Below, in pieces: positions 22,601-32,919 of a stretch of 64,000 nt of DNA. Under the pieces are notes generated by a model. It was given only the letters and a program-made list of their open reading frames with translations. It was not told where the DNA came from and ran no database searches. Every line of letters starts with the position of its first letter. Position 1 is the first letter of the stretch. The translations under genes and the position numbers were made by a program. The stretch comes from Pseudoneurospora amorphoporcata (taxonomy: Eukaryota; Ascomycota; Sordariomycetes; Sordariales; Sordariaceae), in NCBI GenBank assembly GCA_033297205.1, contig MU859061.1, positions 434,001-498,000 on the forward strand. Direction: 5' to 3'.

Positions 22601-23520
22601 TGGTCTCTTATCTTGGAAGCATGGTTATTGTGCCTTGGTGCGTTAGCCAGGTAACTGCTACAGATGCCAAGACGGCCTAAAGGTGTCTGATGCGTTTCCT
22701 TTTGTAAACGCTGGGATGTTACTGTACTATCTTTAACTGGCGGCGTTTTGTAGTCTCTGAGTTAAGAGCACATCTTAGCCCGACCCACCTTTCAGACGAC
22801 AACATCTTCACAATCACTCACGACGGCCACTCATGATTTTCTGACCAAAACTGCGTGCTGAGAAGGTCAATTACCTGTTGAAACACCTAGAAAATGATTG
22901 AAGAGTTTTGTGAGCCACATACGATCCCTGGAATCCATCGTATGTCATTAACAAGGCTTCAATGCAATATTAAGTCATCCTCTAGGCTTCGGCGAACCCG
23001 CATCCTTGATCCGTTACTCCCCTGGCGGTAAGCTCCCAATAAGAAAACGAGGACGAGGCTGCCCGTTCCTGCCTGTTGCCATTCTGCCTGTATCTGATAT
23101 CGACGCCGGCGAGTTCCATCTCTGCGGTTCACTCTCCAAAGTAAGAGCACAAGTAATACGCACGTGGAAGGGCCGAACATATCTTCCAATCTTCCAGCAC
23201 AACTATGGACTCCACTTGGCCTTCATCGCATACCTACTAGGTCGTTTTTGTGGCGATGTGGACTGACGAGGCCAGGGATCGTTTTCTTCGCCAAACAGTC
23301 ATAGAGTGAGGATCTTGTTCTCATAACGCAAAACTCATCCAGAACTCAGCGGCAAGTTTGACGGGCCCTCGAGTTTCAACTGGAAGCAACCCAAACTAAC
23401 CAAGAAGGATCAGACCGGCTAAGACGGCTCAAGAGGAAATACTGTCAGCAAGAGGATGCTTTGCGGCCTTGACAGGCCGGATTTGATCAGAAGGATGGTC
23501 TGGATTTGTATAAGAAGGCC
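22601..23520. other. Accessory sequence without recognised gene
   Basis: Ordinary base composition, with short reading frames on both strands at 22959-23266 that show no recognisable motif. I see nothing further. Confidence 0.35.
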
Positions 23521-24195
23521 TGGGAACTCAGCCCTCGTCTTGAGGGTTGAAAGGATCAACGAGGCCTTCGAGACCAAAGTTAATTATCAGCTGAATTGAA
23601 CCACTGTTCCAAGCCCATACTCTGCCCTTGTCACACTAGTACCGGCCTTCGTTCGGTCACCATTGTTTTCCCAGCAGCCACGTGGAGCTGCACGTACGCG
23701 CGCACAGGCTGGCCTGTCTGAGCTTTCGCCCGTATAGCCAGTCCTTCATGCACATCGCACAACAACGTATGTCGGTGTCTTGGACCAGAGGGACAAAGAA
23801 GGCGAGAGAGAGAAGATGTTGTTGTATTGAACAAGGAAACAAGGCTACGAACGATCGCGGGGAAAGCTAGCTAAGCGTGGTGCTGGGAAGAAGTGGGTCC
23901 AGCACGGCTGCAGACCGTGCTGGGAGCACAAGACGGTGCCCTCTCGCCCCGTGATACGAGGGGAACCTCGTGATGATGCTCAGCGCCATCGGCAATTCCA
24001 GGGTTGGCTCGGTTAGCTTGATGGCGCAAGATGGGGTTCAGGTAAGTTGTGCCAGTGGCCAAGAGTCCGGCCGAGGTGAGGTTGAGTTTCGCGGCCGGAG
24101 GCCGCCAGGCACTCATAAGGCTGATGCCAAGCGTTGAGGTTCTGTTAAGCCTCGGAAACCCTAACCCAGAACTGTGGGCAAATGTCCGTGTGACA
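23521..24195. repeat. LTR fragments of the TGTCACACGG..TTGTCACA family
   Basis: 23521-23635 is an LTR right end (..tgcccttgtcaca). 24000-24195 is an LTR end in the opposite sense (..aatgtccgtgtgaca) that includes ctaacccagaactgtggg. Both match elements A and B. They bracket about 360 bp of unassigned sequence. Confidence 0.65.
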
Positions 24196-24697
24196 GGAGA
24201 GAAAGGAGTATATGCGTGGAGGACTGGCTATATGGACAAGAGCCCAGACAAGCCCAGTCCATGTGTGCGGACGTGCAGTGCGACAATGTCACAGGCTAAC
24301 CCGGTGGCAACTGGGCAGTCACGGGTTAATCCCATAGCATCTGGACCGCACAGGCACCTGCAAAAAGAGTCAAAGTGTCACAGGATTACCTGTGACTGTG
24401 CCTGGCACATCACGTGCATGTGCACGTGTGCTGGTCCCGGCTATCTGCGCACACCTCTCTTCTCCTCTCCTCGTACAACTACGTATATCCAACCTACCCC
24501 CTACCTTTCGCCTTACCCTGTGATACAAAGGATGGAATAGTCTTGCTTCTTTATAATGAAATACGTCATCTTGACAACAGCAGAAGGTACCAGAATCTAC
24601 AAAATTCTTATAAATTTACCTATTCTCCCAGACCCTTCTGGTGGCACGCTAGGAAAAAGAAATAAAGAGAAAGGAATTAAGGATGACTTGGAGTAAA
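24196..24697. repeat. 3' flank of the intact NLR gene, duplicated elsewhere
   Basis: Shares sequence with 9050-9251 and, inverted, with 35270-35580 (for example ggaccgcacaggcacctgca). It would include the terminator of the NLR gene. Confidence 0.65.
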
Positions 24698-27600
24698 CTA
24701 TATGTCTTGTAAGAAGCCAATAAACCAAACCAGTCCCGATGCACAGCCGATGGATATCATCCGTCCCTGGACATTACAACAAACCGATCGGTAATTCGGT
24801 GGTAACCAGAGTACGTTCTGGCCGTTGCAAGTAATCCAAGACTTATCCTGTTCCAAGCTATAGCCATAGATTTCTGAGTTATCTAGTACAACTTGGCTTT
24901 CGGTAGTTTCTGTAACTATTTTAATACGTCCAACGTTGGTAAGGAGGTAGCGATTGGTAGGGTCAAACGAGATATCGGTCATCATAGTACTAGTAGGAAT
25001 CGTCTGGAGGCAGCTCCCCGACGCCGGATCCCAGATCTTGATCGTTTCGTCGTCCGAACCGGACGCAAGCCGCTGGCCATCAGGCGAGAATGCCACTGAT
25101 GCAACAGAGCGGCGATGGCCTCCTAGGGTCTGGAGGCAGCTCCCCGACGCCGGATCCCAGATCTTGATCGTGTAGTCGTCCGAACCGGACGCCAGCCGCT
25201 GGCCATCAGGCGAGAAGGCCACGGAGCGAACAGAGCTCCAATGGCCTCCTAGGGTCTGGAGGCAGCTCCCCGACGCCGGATCCCAGATCTTGATCATTTT
25301 GTCGTCCGAACCGGACGCAAGCCGCTGGCCATCAGGCGAGAAGGCTACGGAGCGAACAGAGTCGCTATGGCCTTCTAGGGTCTGGAGGCAGCTCCCCGAC
25401 GCCGGATCCCAGATCTTGATCGTGTTGTCGTCCGAACCGGACGCAAGCCGCTGGCCATCAGGCGAGAAGGCCACGGAACGAACGGAGTCGCGATGGCCTT
25501 CTAGGGTCTGGAGGCAGCTCCCCGACGCCGGATCCCAGATCTTGATCGTGTTATCATCCGAACCGGACGCAAGCCGCTGGCCATCAGGCGAGAAGGCTAC
25601 GGAACGAACGGAGTAGCGATGGCCTTCTAGGGTCTGGAGGCAGCTCCCCGACGCCGGATCCCAGATCTTGATCGTGTTGTCGTACGAACCGGACGCAAGC
25701 CGCTGGCCATCAGGCGAGAAGGCCACGGAAAGAACGTAGTTGCGATGGCCTTCTAGGGTCTGGAGGCATGCATTCCAATCTAATTCCACAGCCGGCTTAG
25801 TTCGAATCCATTCAGGTTCTTCTGCTCTGAAATTCCTCTTTATCAAGCTATTCCTTGGAGCAAATATAAGCGCTGATATGTATGCTTGAAGTGGAGCTTG
25901 CTCTATTATTGACTTATTTGATAGAGCAAACCGGTAAGCATCCCAAACAAGCTTTGACAACTGCGACTGATCATTACCTCCCTGTATCTTTAGTTAGACC
26001 AAGTTCCTTGTGTGGAGTTAGACTTGTACTTACTAGTAGGCCCTCGAGCTTTCTAATAGCAATAACGCCCGCAGGCATAGCTTGGAGTAGACTTAAAGCT
26101 TCCAGCCAGTAAAGGTACTTCGTCTCCAAAAATGTATGGACAACCTTCTCATTCCGTAAAGGATCATGCCGTTTTGTGTTCGTGTCAGAAACTGAGTCAC
26201 ACAGGTGATCAACCCAATAGACGCACGAGTACCGCACCGTCGCTAGCGGATCCGGATCCGGTACTTGGACCTTGTCACTTGAAAATCCCGGTGCCCTTAA
26301 GCAGTATATGTCGCGTCGCAGTATTGTAGACATGGCATCAAGTGACTTCGAGAAGATGGTATAGTGCACATCTTCTTTCCCTTTAGGGAAGATCCAGTCG
26401 AAAGCCTCTTGAGAAGCTTGGTTGCCAGAGATATTGGAAAGTAAAAAGTCCTGGGCTGATTGATGAACAAAATAGACGGTTTGGTCTCGTAAAGTTAGAA
26501 ATGAACCGCAAAGCCCTATAATATCTTTTAGAGATTCAAGATCGTTGCAAATGGTATTGGGCAACTCGGCGAGAGAGGCTAGTTCTTGAAGGCTGATTGG
26601 CCGGCGAACAATTGCGACAACAGCAAGAATGTGCTTGCAGTAATCGGATTCATCGAACTGGCTCATATCCTCTCTCATCCGCGCATATAGAGCATCCAGT
26701 CCAGATGGAAACATGCGTAGCTTCTCTTCGGCAAACCCTTTCTGGACTTTTTCAAGCGCTTGGCAGACCAACGCCACCCAGAGGAACGTATCTTGCGCGT
26801 TGGAGCACAGGTAGTCCTGAACGGTCTTTTTTGTCCTTGGATCATACTTCTTCCGCCCTGCCAGGTAATCCACCTTGTACAGGATAAATGCATTGACAGC
26901 CGCTGCGACGGATCCCGCATTTAGCTCCAGGGAGACCTTCACTTTATCTGCGGCTTCCTCCAACCGTTCCTCAATTTGCGGCCAATTACGGCTTGAGACG
27001 ATCCACTTGACTCGAGATCCAGATGATGATTGCTGAGCAATGAAGTCGACAAGTTGCGGCAGGTCTGTTGCAACGCACTCGTCAAGCGCGTCAATGACTA
27101 GGTAGGTCGTTCGGAGGCTTGAGTCTTGTAAAATATTGGTGAAAATATTTGACAGGGCGACCCATGTATTTGCATCTTTGAAGAGATTCTCGCCTGCACA
27201 GTCATACTCCTTCCGCACGTGTGAGAGGACAGATGGCTGCTGCTCGATAAGCAGGTAGATTAGGCCGCGCAATACGGCGGCTGCATTGTTGATGCGAGAG
27301 TCGGTAGCCTGGCAGAAGAAGTAGGCCACATTGCAATGGCGCGCGTTGGCAGTATTGCCTTGATCCAGCTCATTGATGATGCCGCACAGCAACATAGTCT
27401 TCCCTTTGCCGGGGTTGCCCTTGATCCAGAGCAGTCGGTACTGTGGGTCGTTACGCCATTGTTGAAAGTCAGCGTTATCGAGGACCCAACGATACGAGTC
27501 TTGCAAAAGGCCGCCTTTAGTCTGTTCAATGCGGGTTTTATCGTGGCGAGGATCGGTAAGGCGTACGTGCTTTAGACATTGCTGGTCCTTCTCTGACATT

Positions 27601-27883
27601 GCATAGCGTCCCGGTCAGCCATGATGAAGACGTGGTGAGGAATCAGTGTACTGACCTTCCTTCTCACGTTTGAGACGCTCAGGTTCTTGATCAGTTCCAG
27701 AGTAAAAAGCTGTTGGATGTTAGCACAGGCCCATACCATCACCACCCGTAATGGAAACCTACGTCCATAGTAGTTGTAGTTGTATTGATGCCCTGCGGCA
27801 TTGTTGTTATACTGAGCTCCCGGGCCGGTATTGGCATTGGAGAAACCCGAACCAGAATTGGAGAAAGACCAGGACCTTTTCAT
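24698..27883 (-). CDS. NLR-type STAND protein: Gly/Asn-rich amyloid-like motif, NACHT, six WD40 repeats
   Basis: Exons 27883-27763, 27709-27656, 27592-26034 and 25981-24698; introns of 53, 63 and 52 nt have GT(A/C)(A/G)G(T) donors and CAG or ACAG acceptors. The product is 1005 aa. Residues 6-43 form a Gly/Asn/Gln motif ending GPFY that matches the C-terminus of the divergent PNP-like gene. The NACHT domain has a P-loop GNPGKGKT at 117-124 and a Walker B YLVIDALDEC at about 222-231. Residues 650-901 are six 42-residue WD40 repeats, followed by a 104-residue tail. Fungal NLRs of this design (HET-E, HET-D, NWD2) oligomerise on ligand binding and trigger an effector. It is intact although decayed copies lie nearby. 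The longest single frame begins at an ATG at 27599 that lies inside an intron; the spliced model is preferred because it restores both the motif and family sequence. Confidence 0.88.
25013..25768 (-). repeat. Six 126-bp WD40 coding repeats
   Basis: Near-identical tandem units (CLQTLEGH..SVAFSPDGQRLASGS..IKIWDPASGS). Differences cluster after GH (RNY/RYS/RDS/SDS/WSS/RRS) and after SGS (YDN/DDN/DDK/DDY/DDE). Near-identity implies ongoing concerted exchange between units. Confidence 0.95.
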
Positions 27884-28746
27884 GTTGCAAGGATTGAGCT
27901 TCGGGATGTGTATAATGCTTGCTTACAAGATCAAACGTGTGGAATTAAAGGAGTTGATCGCCTTGCAATGTTTAGGGAGAAAGCGAGGGGTTGATAGAAC
28001 GGAACGAAGAGATGAATATTGTCCAACTGGTTGGCCAACCATAATTTCAAAGGTGTAGCGTCCCCAAACTTTGGTTTGTAGCTCAGAAGACTCATCCCCA
28101 ACCAAAGGTGGTCTCAAAGTCGTGGGAAGGCGAATGTGCTAGCGAAATGTGCACATTTGCGGCATCAGCTGTTGACGCCTGGCCTTCCAGATCAGCCTAG
28201 GTGTTAAGATGCCCAATGGACACTACCTGTTAATGCCCAAATTCCCAGTCTGGCGTGGGTCGGCCACCAATCGCATGTGCCATTGGTAGTGTGAAGATAT
28301 CCTTTCGGGGAAAGCTGAATGCGACGCCTGCCCCCACAACTGCAAGTAAGACGCCACTCACCCAAATTGGAATTCTTGTCTCTTCGTGAGAGGTCCTAAG
28401 CAAATTCGGCCAATCAGAAGTTTCAACAAAAAGACTGCGTGCCAAATATAAAGCACAACGGCTTGATACGTCATCTAGCCAAGAGGGAATTATCTAATCT
28501 AGATGCCCTTCATATTCCCATTATAGGGGCTAGAGGTATGTGAAGCCACCAATCCGACGACGCCGAGCTATAATGCTCATTCTTAGAGCAAAGAGTGCCA
28601 GAGCTGAGCCTTAACCTACCCCTCTACACCTGGTGTCTTGCCTCTAACACCTTAAGTAGACGTTAAAATCCCAAGTCCCTTCTCTTGTACTTGGGGTATC
28701 TGCAACACGAGACAGTATTGTTCTTCGTTTTGGATAATCACGTTCG
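27884..28746. promoter_or_regulatory. Divergent intergenic region of the NLR/PNP pair
   Basis: 863 bp between the two start codons, so the promoters of both genes are here and co-regulation is possible. The base composition is ordinary, with no LTR and little sign of RIP. No specific factor site was identified. Confidence 0.6.
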
Positions 28747-29946
28747 ATGTCAACAATTGCCCACATGGATCCCTCACACGACACTTCTCGGTATACAGTC
28801 GGCTGGATCGCCCCCTTGCCCTTGGAACTCACCGCTGCGGTGGGAATGCTAGAGGACCCCACAACAATGGAAGTTCCCGACGACGACGTTCTCTATCACG
28901 TAGGACGTATAGGCTCGCACTTCGTCGTAATGGTTGTATGCCCATGCATGGGCATCGAACCAGCCGCCACGGCCCTTGCCAACATGCGCCGCTCGTTTCC
29001 CAACATCAAACATATTCTGGTAGTTGGCATCGCAGGCGGAATGCCCTGCTACGGTCCAGATCTGCAGGAGCAGATTGTTTTGGGCGACGTCGTCGTCGGC
29101 GTTCCCCAGCAAGGAAGAGGAAGTATGACGCATTATGAGTTCGGTGCGTGGGAGGGCCAGAACGAATTGACTATCAAAGAGCACACGCTTCACCCGTCCG
29201 CTGCTCTGCTCACTGCGGTGAATAATCTGCGAAGCGTGCATATGCAGGTGACGGGAAGTAAGATCCCGCGGTACCTAGAGGAGTTACGCAGAGGCTTGAA
29301 TGAGCGATCGAGGCAGGCTTATGAGGATCCTGGGGCCGAATACGATCATCTCTTTGAGGACAGCTATCTTCATACGGACAGGGGAAGATTCTGTCAAGGC
29401 CTTTGTGACGCGACGCGAGCAAAGCTGCGCAAGAGTCGGGGCAAAAGAGCCGAGCGGAAGAGTGACCAACCCCATATCCACTATAGCAACATCGGCTCGG
29501 CAAGTGCAGTTGTCAGGTCGAGCGTTAAGAGGAACGAACTCTACGCGAGGCACAATATCATTTGTCTTGAGATGGAAGCTACAGGCGTGATGAGCGACTA
29601 CCAGGGTCTGGTAATCCGGGGAGTCTACGACTATGCGGATTCGCATAAGAATAAGAAATAGCAGGGCTATACGGTAGCGACGGCGGCGGCATACGCAAAG
29701 GAACTTCTGTTGCTGCTACCGGCAGGTGGAGGGTCGTCGATAGAGTCATCTCTTCCCGATAAGAGGAATGGGATTCGGGGAGATGGGTGGTATGTGGGAC
29801 GGGATCAGTTTCACAACTCGGGAGGCGGGTTTATAAACTTCAATATGGGCGCAGGGTATCAAACGAATAACAACACCGCCGGCAACCAATATAATGGGCC
29901 GTTTTATAGGCATCCGTCTGCCATACCGCAGTGGCCCAGGTACTAG
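28747..29946 (+). pseudogene. PNP_UDP-like effector with C-terminal Gly/Asn-rich motif, one in-frame TAG
   Basis: Frame of 399 codons starting MSTIAHMDPSHD. Residues about 16-320 form a purine-nucleoside-phosphorylase/UDP-phosphorylase-type fold as found in many fungal NLR-linked proteins: YTVGWIAPLPLELTAA at the start, ILVVGIAGGMPC (phosphate/ribose loop) near 97, the nucleoside-binding CLEMEATGVM near 279 and GVYDYADSHKNKK near 293-305, whose Asp is the usual base-binding residue. Codon 305 (29659-29661) is TAG where relatives have Trp; the frame then stays open as QGYTVATAAAYAKELL and into the motif at residues 355-387, ending at TAG 29944. TGG to TAG is one TpG->TpA transition. The gene may be a fresh pseudogene, encode a truncated 304-aa enzyme, or be read through. 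Confidence 0.82.
29776..29910 (+). other. Segment encoding the Gly/Asn-rich motif shared with the NLR N-terminus
   Basis: Residues 355-387 of the PNP-like frame. Aligned to NLR residues 7-43, identical positions include F, N, S, G, G, F, N, N, G, G, Q, NNN, A, G, Q, Y, N and, after a four-residue gap, GPFY. The regular G, N and Q spacing is like that of known fungal amyloid signalling motifs. Confidence 0.85.
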
Positions 29947-30425
29947 CAGGCGGGGTTCAAGTAGACAATGTCGCTCTCTCTCCTCCGTCGACTGGGACAA
30001 CTTCTCCACCGCCGACGAGCTCCCTTGCTTTTGCGTCGCAGGCTTCGCGGGTTGTAGAAATCTTAGTAAAGAAATCCTAGATTTCAAAATCGATAGAATA
30101 GTTCCTTGCTGCGTCAAAACTCGGGGCGGTAATAGTGATCTTGGACGATTCCTCTATAGCGTGTTAATTAGGTGAAATAACGAAGAAGAAAAAGAGAGAA
30201 AGAAGGGAGATGGAAGTTGGATAATACTAGACGCGAGGTTGCAAGTTACGCTTTATACAGGCAGGATGGGAGGTAGGACGAGGAGGGTTCCGTCCGGTCC
30301 GGTTATAGTGCGCGTAGATGTGCCCGCGATGCCCGTGACTATAGTGATGGTAAGGCCTGTAACTCCCATACCTGTTGTCTCTATAACAATCTAGGATTGC
30401 TAGGCTGGCGCTTCAGGTGTAACCA
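29947..30425. other. Downstream remnants, including an inverted copy of 33100-33290
   Basis: 29947-30180 has a broken frame (SSLAFASQASRVVEILVKKS, then stops). 30245-30420 is, on the minus strand, a decayed copy of the gene part at 33100-33290 (GLTITIVTGIAG, TRTITGPDGT), with the same TAG at the same place. Confidence 0.55.
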
Positions 30426-30870
30426 TGTCACACGGACATTGCCCACAGTCCAGGGGTTAGGGTCGCAAGGCTTAGCAGAGCCTCAACGCCTGGCATTAGC
30501 CTCGAGATGCCCGGTGGCATCCGGCCGCAACACTCACCTCGGTCGGACCCTCGGCCACTAGCACTGATTACCCGAACCCCTCTCGATACCATCGGGCTAG
30601 CGAGCCAACCATAGAAGTGCCGAAGACGCTAATGAAGCACCATGAGACAATCCCCAGTCATCCCAGAAGCAACCACAGCCAACCAAGCAAGAAGCAGGGC
30701 GCCCAGATGAAGGACAGCGCCAGAAGGAAGATGGAGAATAGATGAAGGCATTCAGAAGATCCACATGTATGCAGACTCTTAGATAGATACCTTGAAGCCT
30801 CAGGCGACAAGGCTTAATACATACCTCAAGTACGTACCGATTCCCTTTGGCATAAGAAGGTGTTGGGCCG
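30426..30870 (+). mobile_element. LTR of family A, 3' truncated
   Basis: Starts TGTCACACGGACATTGCCCA and runs through ggtcggaccctcggcc to cctttggcataagaagg, the complement of element A. It lacks the usual ..CCCTTGTCACA end and passes into unrelated sequence near 30870. Confidence 0.7.
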
Positions 30871-31479
30871 CCGCCACCTGGTAAGGTTGGCTGGCACTTG
30901 GCTCACTTCCACTTCCAGACCACACCAGTATTTTGTCCTTCTTTCTTTCTCTTCCCGTAGCGCTTTCTTTCTAGATCATCCACAATATCATCACTTCTTT
31001 CTTAGATTCAGCGTATCGCTTCTCACATGATACCTATACTCTATATCTCAAACATTGATAGGGCCTGCAAGCGAGAAAAGCCAGCAGCCAGAGAAGGAGG
31101 TGGGGTAGAGTAGCTTGGTATTTGTAGTGTGTTTGACACCAAAATGATAATCTCTCGCTCTTGTTGAATCACGGTTTAGTAATCCACTATGACAAACTGA
31201 TCATGATGGACCTCCTTCATGTACCTGCCTTAATCTACCTTCTTCATTTGCCTGCATTAGCCCACCTCTTCCCTTCCAATCCTAGCATATCATCCCCAAG
31301 CTCAAAGCCTTAAACGTCTTCGTTGGTAGTTTCTGTAACTTCCCGAGAATTGAGTTGACCACAACTTTTGACAAACGGGACCTTCGAAACGAGAGACGAC
31401 ATGCCATAAAAAGAACTCAATTACGTTGATACCTCTAGGAAGAATCTTATATTGACAGTTTCAAGCAGGCACTTTGATT
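30871..31479. repeat. Repeat-derived intergenic sequence
   Basis: 31150-31275 matches 7350-7480 (gacctccttcatgtacctgcc). The remainder shows no gene. Confidence 0.5.
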
Positions 31480-31905
31480 TCAACCAGATTTCTTATATCT
31501 TCCTGCCAGCAGTATCGACAAGATCACGAGAAAATTCACTCGCCATGGTCTCGCTACGGTCTTTTCGGTCCCATCTTCTGGTAAAGATGCTCGCTCAACA
31601 GTAAGACTGAGCTGGATCCAGAAAGCTTTGAAGGATTACAAAACGGTTGATGATGTCTTCGACTAGGCCTTTCTAGCCACCGTTGTCTTTAATGGTGGGG
31701 GCAAGTGGAAGCCAAGAATCACTCCAGAGGCAAAGCAGTATCTCACTAAACTGGGGGCCCGCGACATAGTACTATGCTCGGGTGTTGCTGATTTCCCGCC
31801 AGGACCGTATTACATGACAGAGCATTAGATGCGAGATGTGTGGAAACTAGAAGACGACACATATGGCACGTGCATGGTGACGGTAGCACCCAAGTCTAAG
31901 TGAGT
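31480..31905 (+). pseudogene. Fragment of an unrecognised fungal gene with stop codons
   Basis: Plus-strand reading contains TRKFTRHGLATVFSVPSSG, VRLSWIQKALKDYKTVDDVFD, a TAG, FLATVVFNGGGKWKPRITPE, LGARDIVLCSGVADFPPGPY, then YMTEH, another TAG and MRDVWKLEDDTYGT. Both TAGs are one transition from CAG. The segment looks like real conserved coding sequence, but I cannot name the family with confidence. The 5' and 3' parts are missing. Confidence 0.5.
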
Positions 31906-32919
31906 TCATTCCTAGAATCTTCAGTGTAAGTATTGCAGGGAAGAAGTCGTTGCTGACAGAGGTACTCTAGCCCATCGGAGCCCTAGAGGAGGGAGGTAGG
32001 TGTTAACTATATGTCTGGTATTTGTATAAGTTCGTCAGGCAAGGCAGAATACGAGCTTATCTGCCTCGTTGACAAGATAGAGAGAGGAAGAGCAAGTTAG
32101 AGGAAGAGGGAGGAAGAGGGAGGAAGAGGGAGGAAGAGAGAGGGAGAGTCTTCTTATACCTTAACGCTGCCTGAGGAAGAGGGAGGAAGAAGATAGGGGG
32201 TTGCGGATAGAGGCATAAGAATAGACGGAGAGAGACAGAAAAGAGGCTTTTGTGGCGTAATAAACCCTGGTTATTGTCAGTGACTATAAATAAAGACCAG
32301 TTTGAGGCCAATTAGCATTCCAAATCGAGAGCCTTCCCCGAGCTGGTTACAGGTGATTGCCGGGTAAGTTGCTGGAGAAGGTGTCTTCCGAATGAAAAAG
32401 AAAGGGAAGAAAAACCCAGATCATTCAAACAAGGCAGTAGGATACTTGTCGTTAGATTTATATCCCAAATTATGTCGACGCCAATGCAACTTGTTCAGCC
32501 GACTTCATGTCTTTCCCGACAGCGCAACCATCTAATATCTGCGAGCGTCTGTATGACAACCACCGCAGATGATAGTAGTGGTATGGTATAGATAACCGAA
32601 AGGGCTTTTTACATGCTAATCCACTATAGTCGAAGACGTCGTACTTCATCTAACATAGAGCGATAGGTGAAGAGAGTTTCTTTACGGATTGTATTTCAAG
32701 ATAAAAGTTCAGGACATCCCCCGATTTTTATTTGCCTTATTCACGCATTTACGTCCTATCCTTATATCATCAGACTTGGACATGTCAGTTATCAACTCTT
32801 TAAGACCCTTATAGGAATAGACATCATACCACTCTACGCACATTCGTTCTCCTCTTCCGATTTTTGGACCCGAATTCAATCCCGATCACGTACCTATAGT
32901 CGACAGATTCTTTGACATT
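31906..32919. repeat. Dispersed repeat with purine tract
   Basis: 32080-32180 holds (gaggaagag)n tracts. 32290-32500 matches 8230-8435 (gtcttccgaatgaaaaagaaa). From 32520 to 32919 I recognise nothing. Confidence 0.5.

Noticed and set aside
25290..25616. Plus-strand ORFs with repeated DASRWPSGEKATE units
   Set aside because: They are the antisense reading of the WD40 repeats.
25013..25768. Regular direct repeats that could suggest a CRISPR-like array
   Set aside because: The period of 126 bp equals 42 codons of WD40 without spacers, in an eukaryotic gene.
27572..27883. A single 103-aa ORF beginning MKRSWSFSNSG and running unspliced to 27572
   Set aside because: After residue 41 the frame loses any family likeness. 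Two small introns convert it into the NLR N-terminus and restore GPFY and the KDQQCLKHVRLTDP linker.
29947..30175. Possible extension of the PNP-like protein past 29946
   Set aside because: The following frame has several stops and no motif; the Gly/Asn motif already ends a few residues before the TAG, as expected for a C-terminal signalling motif.
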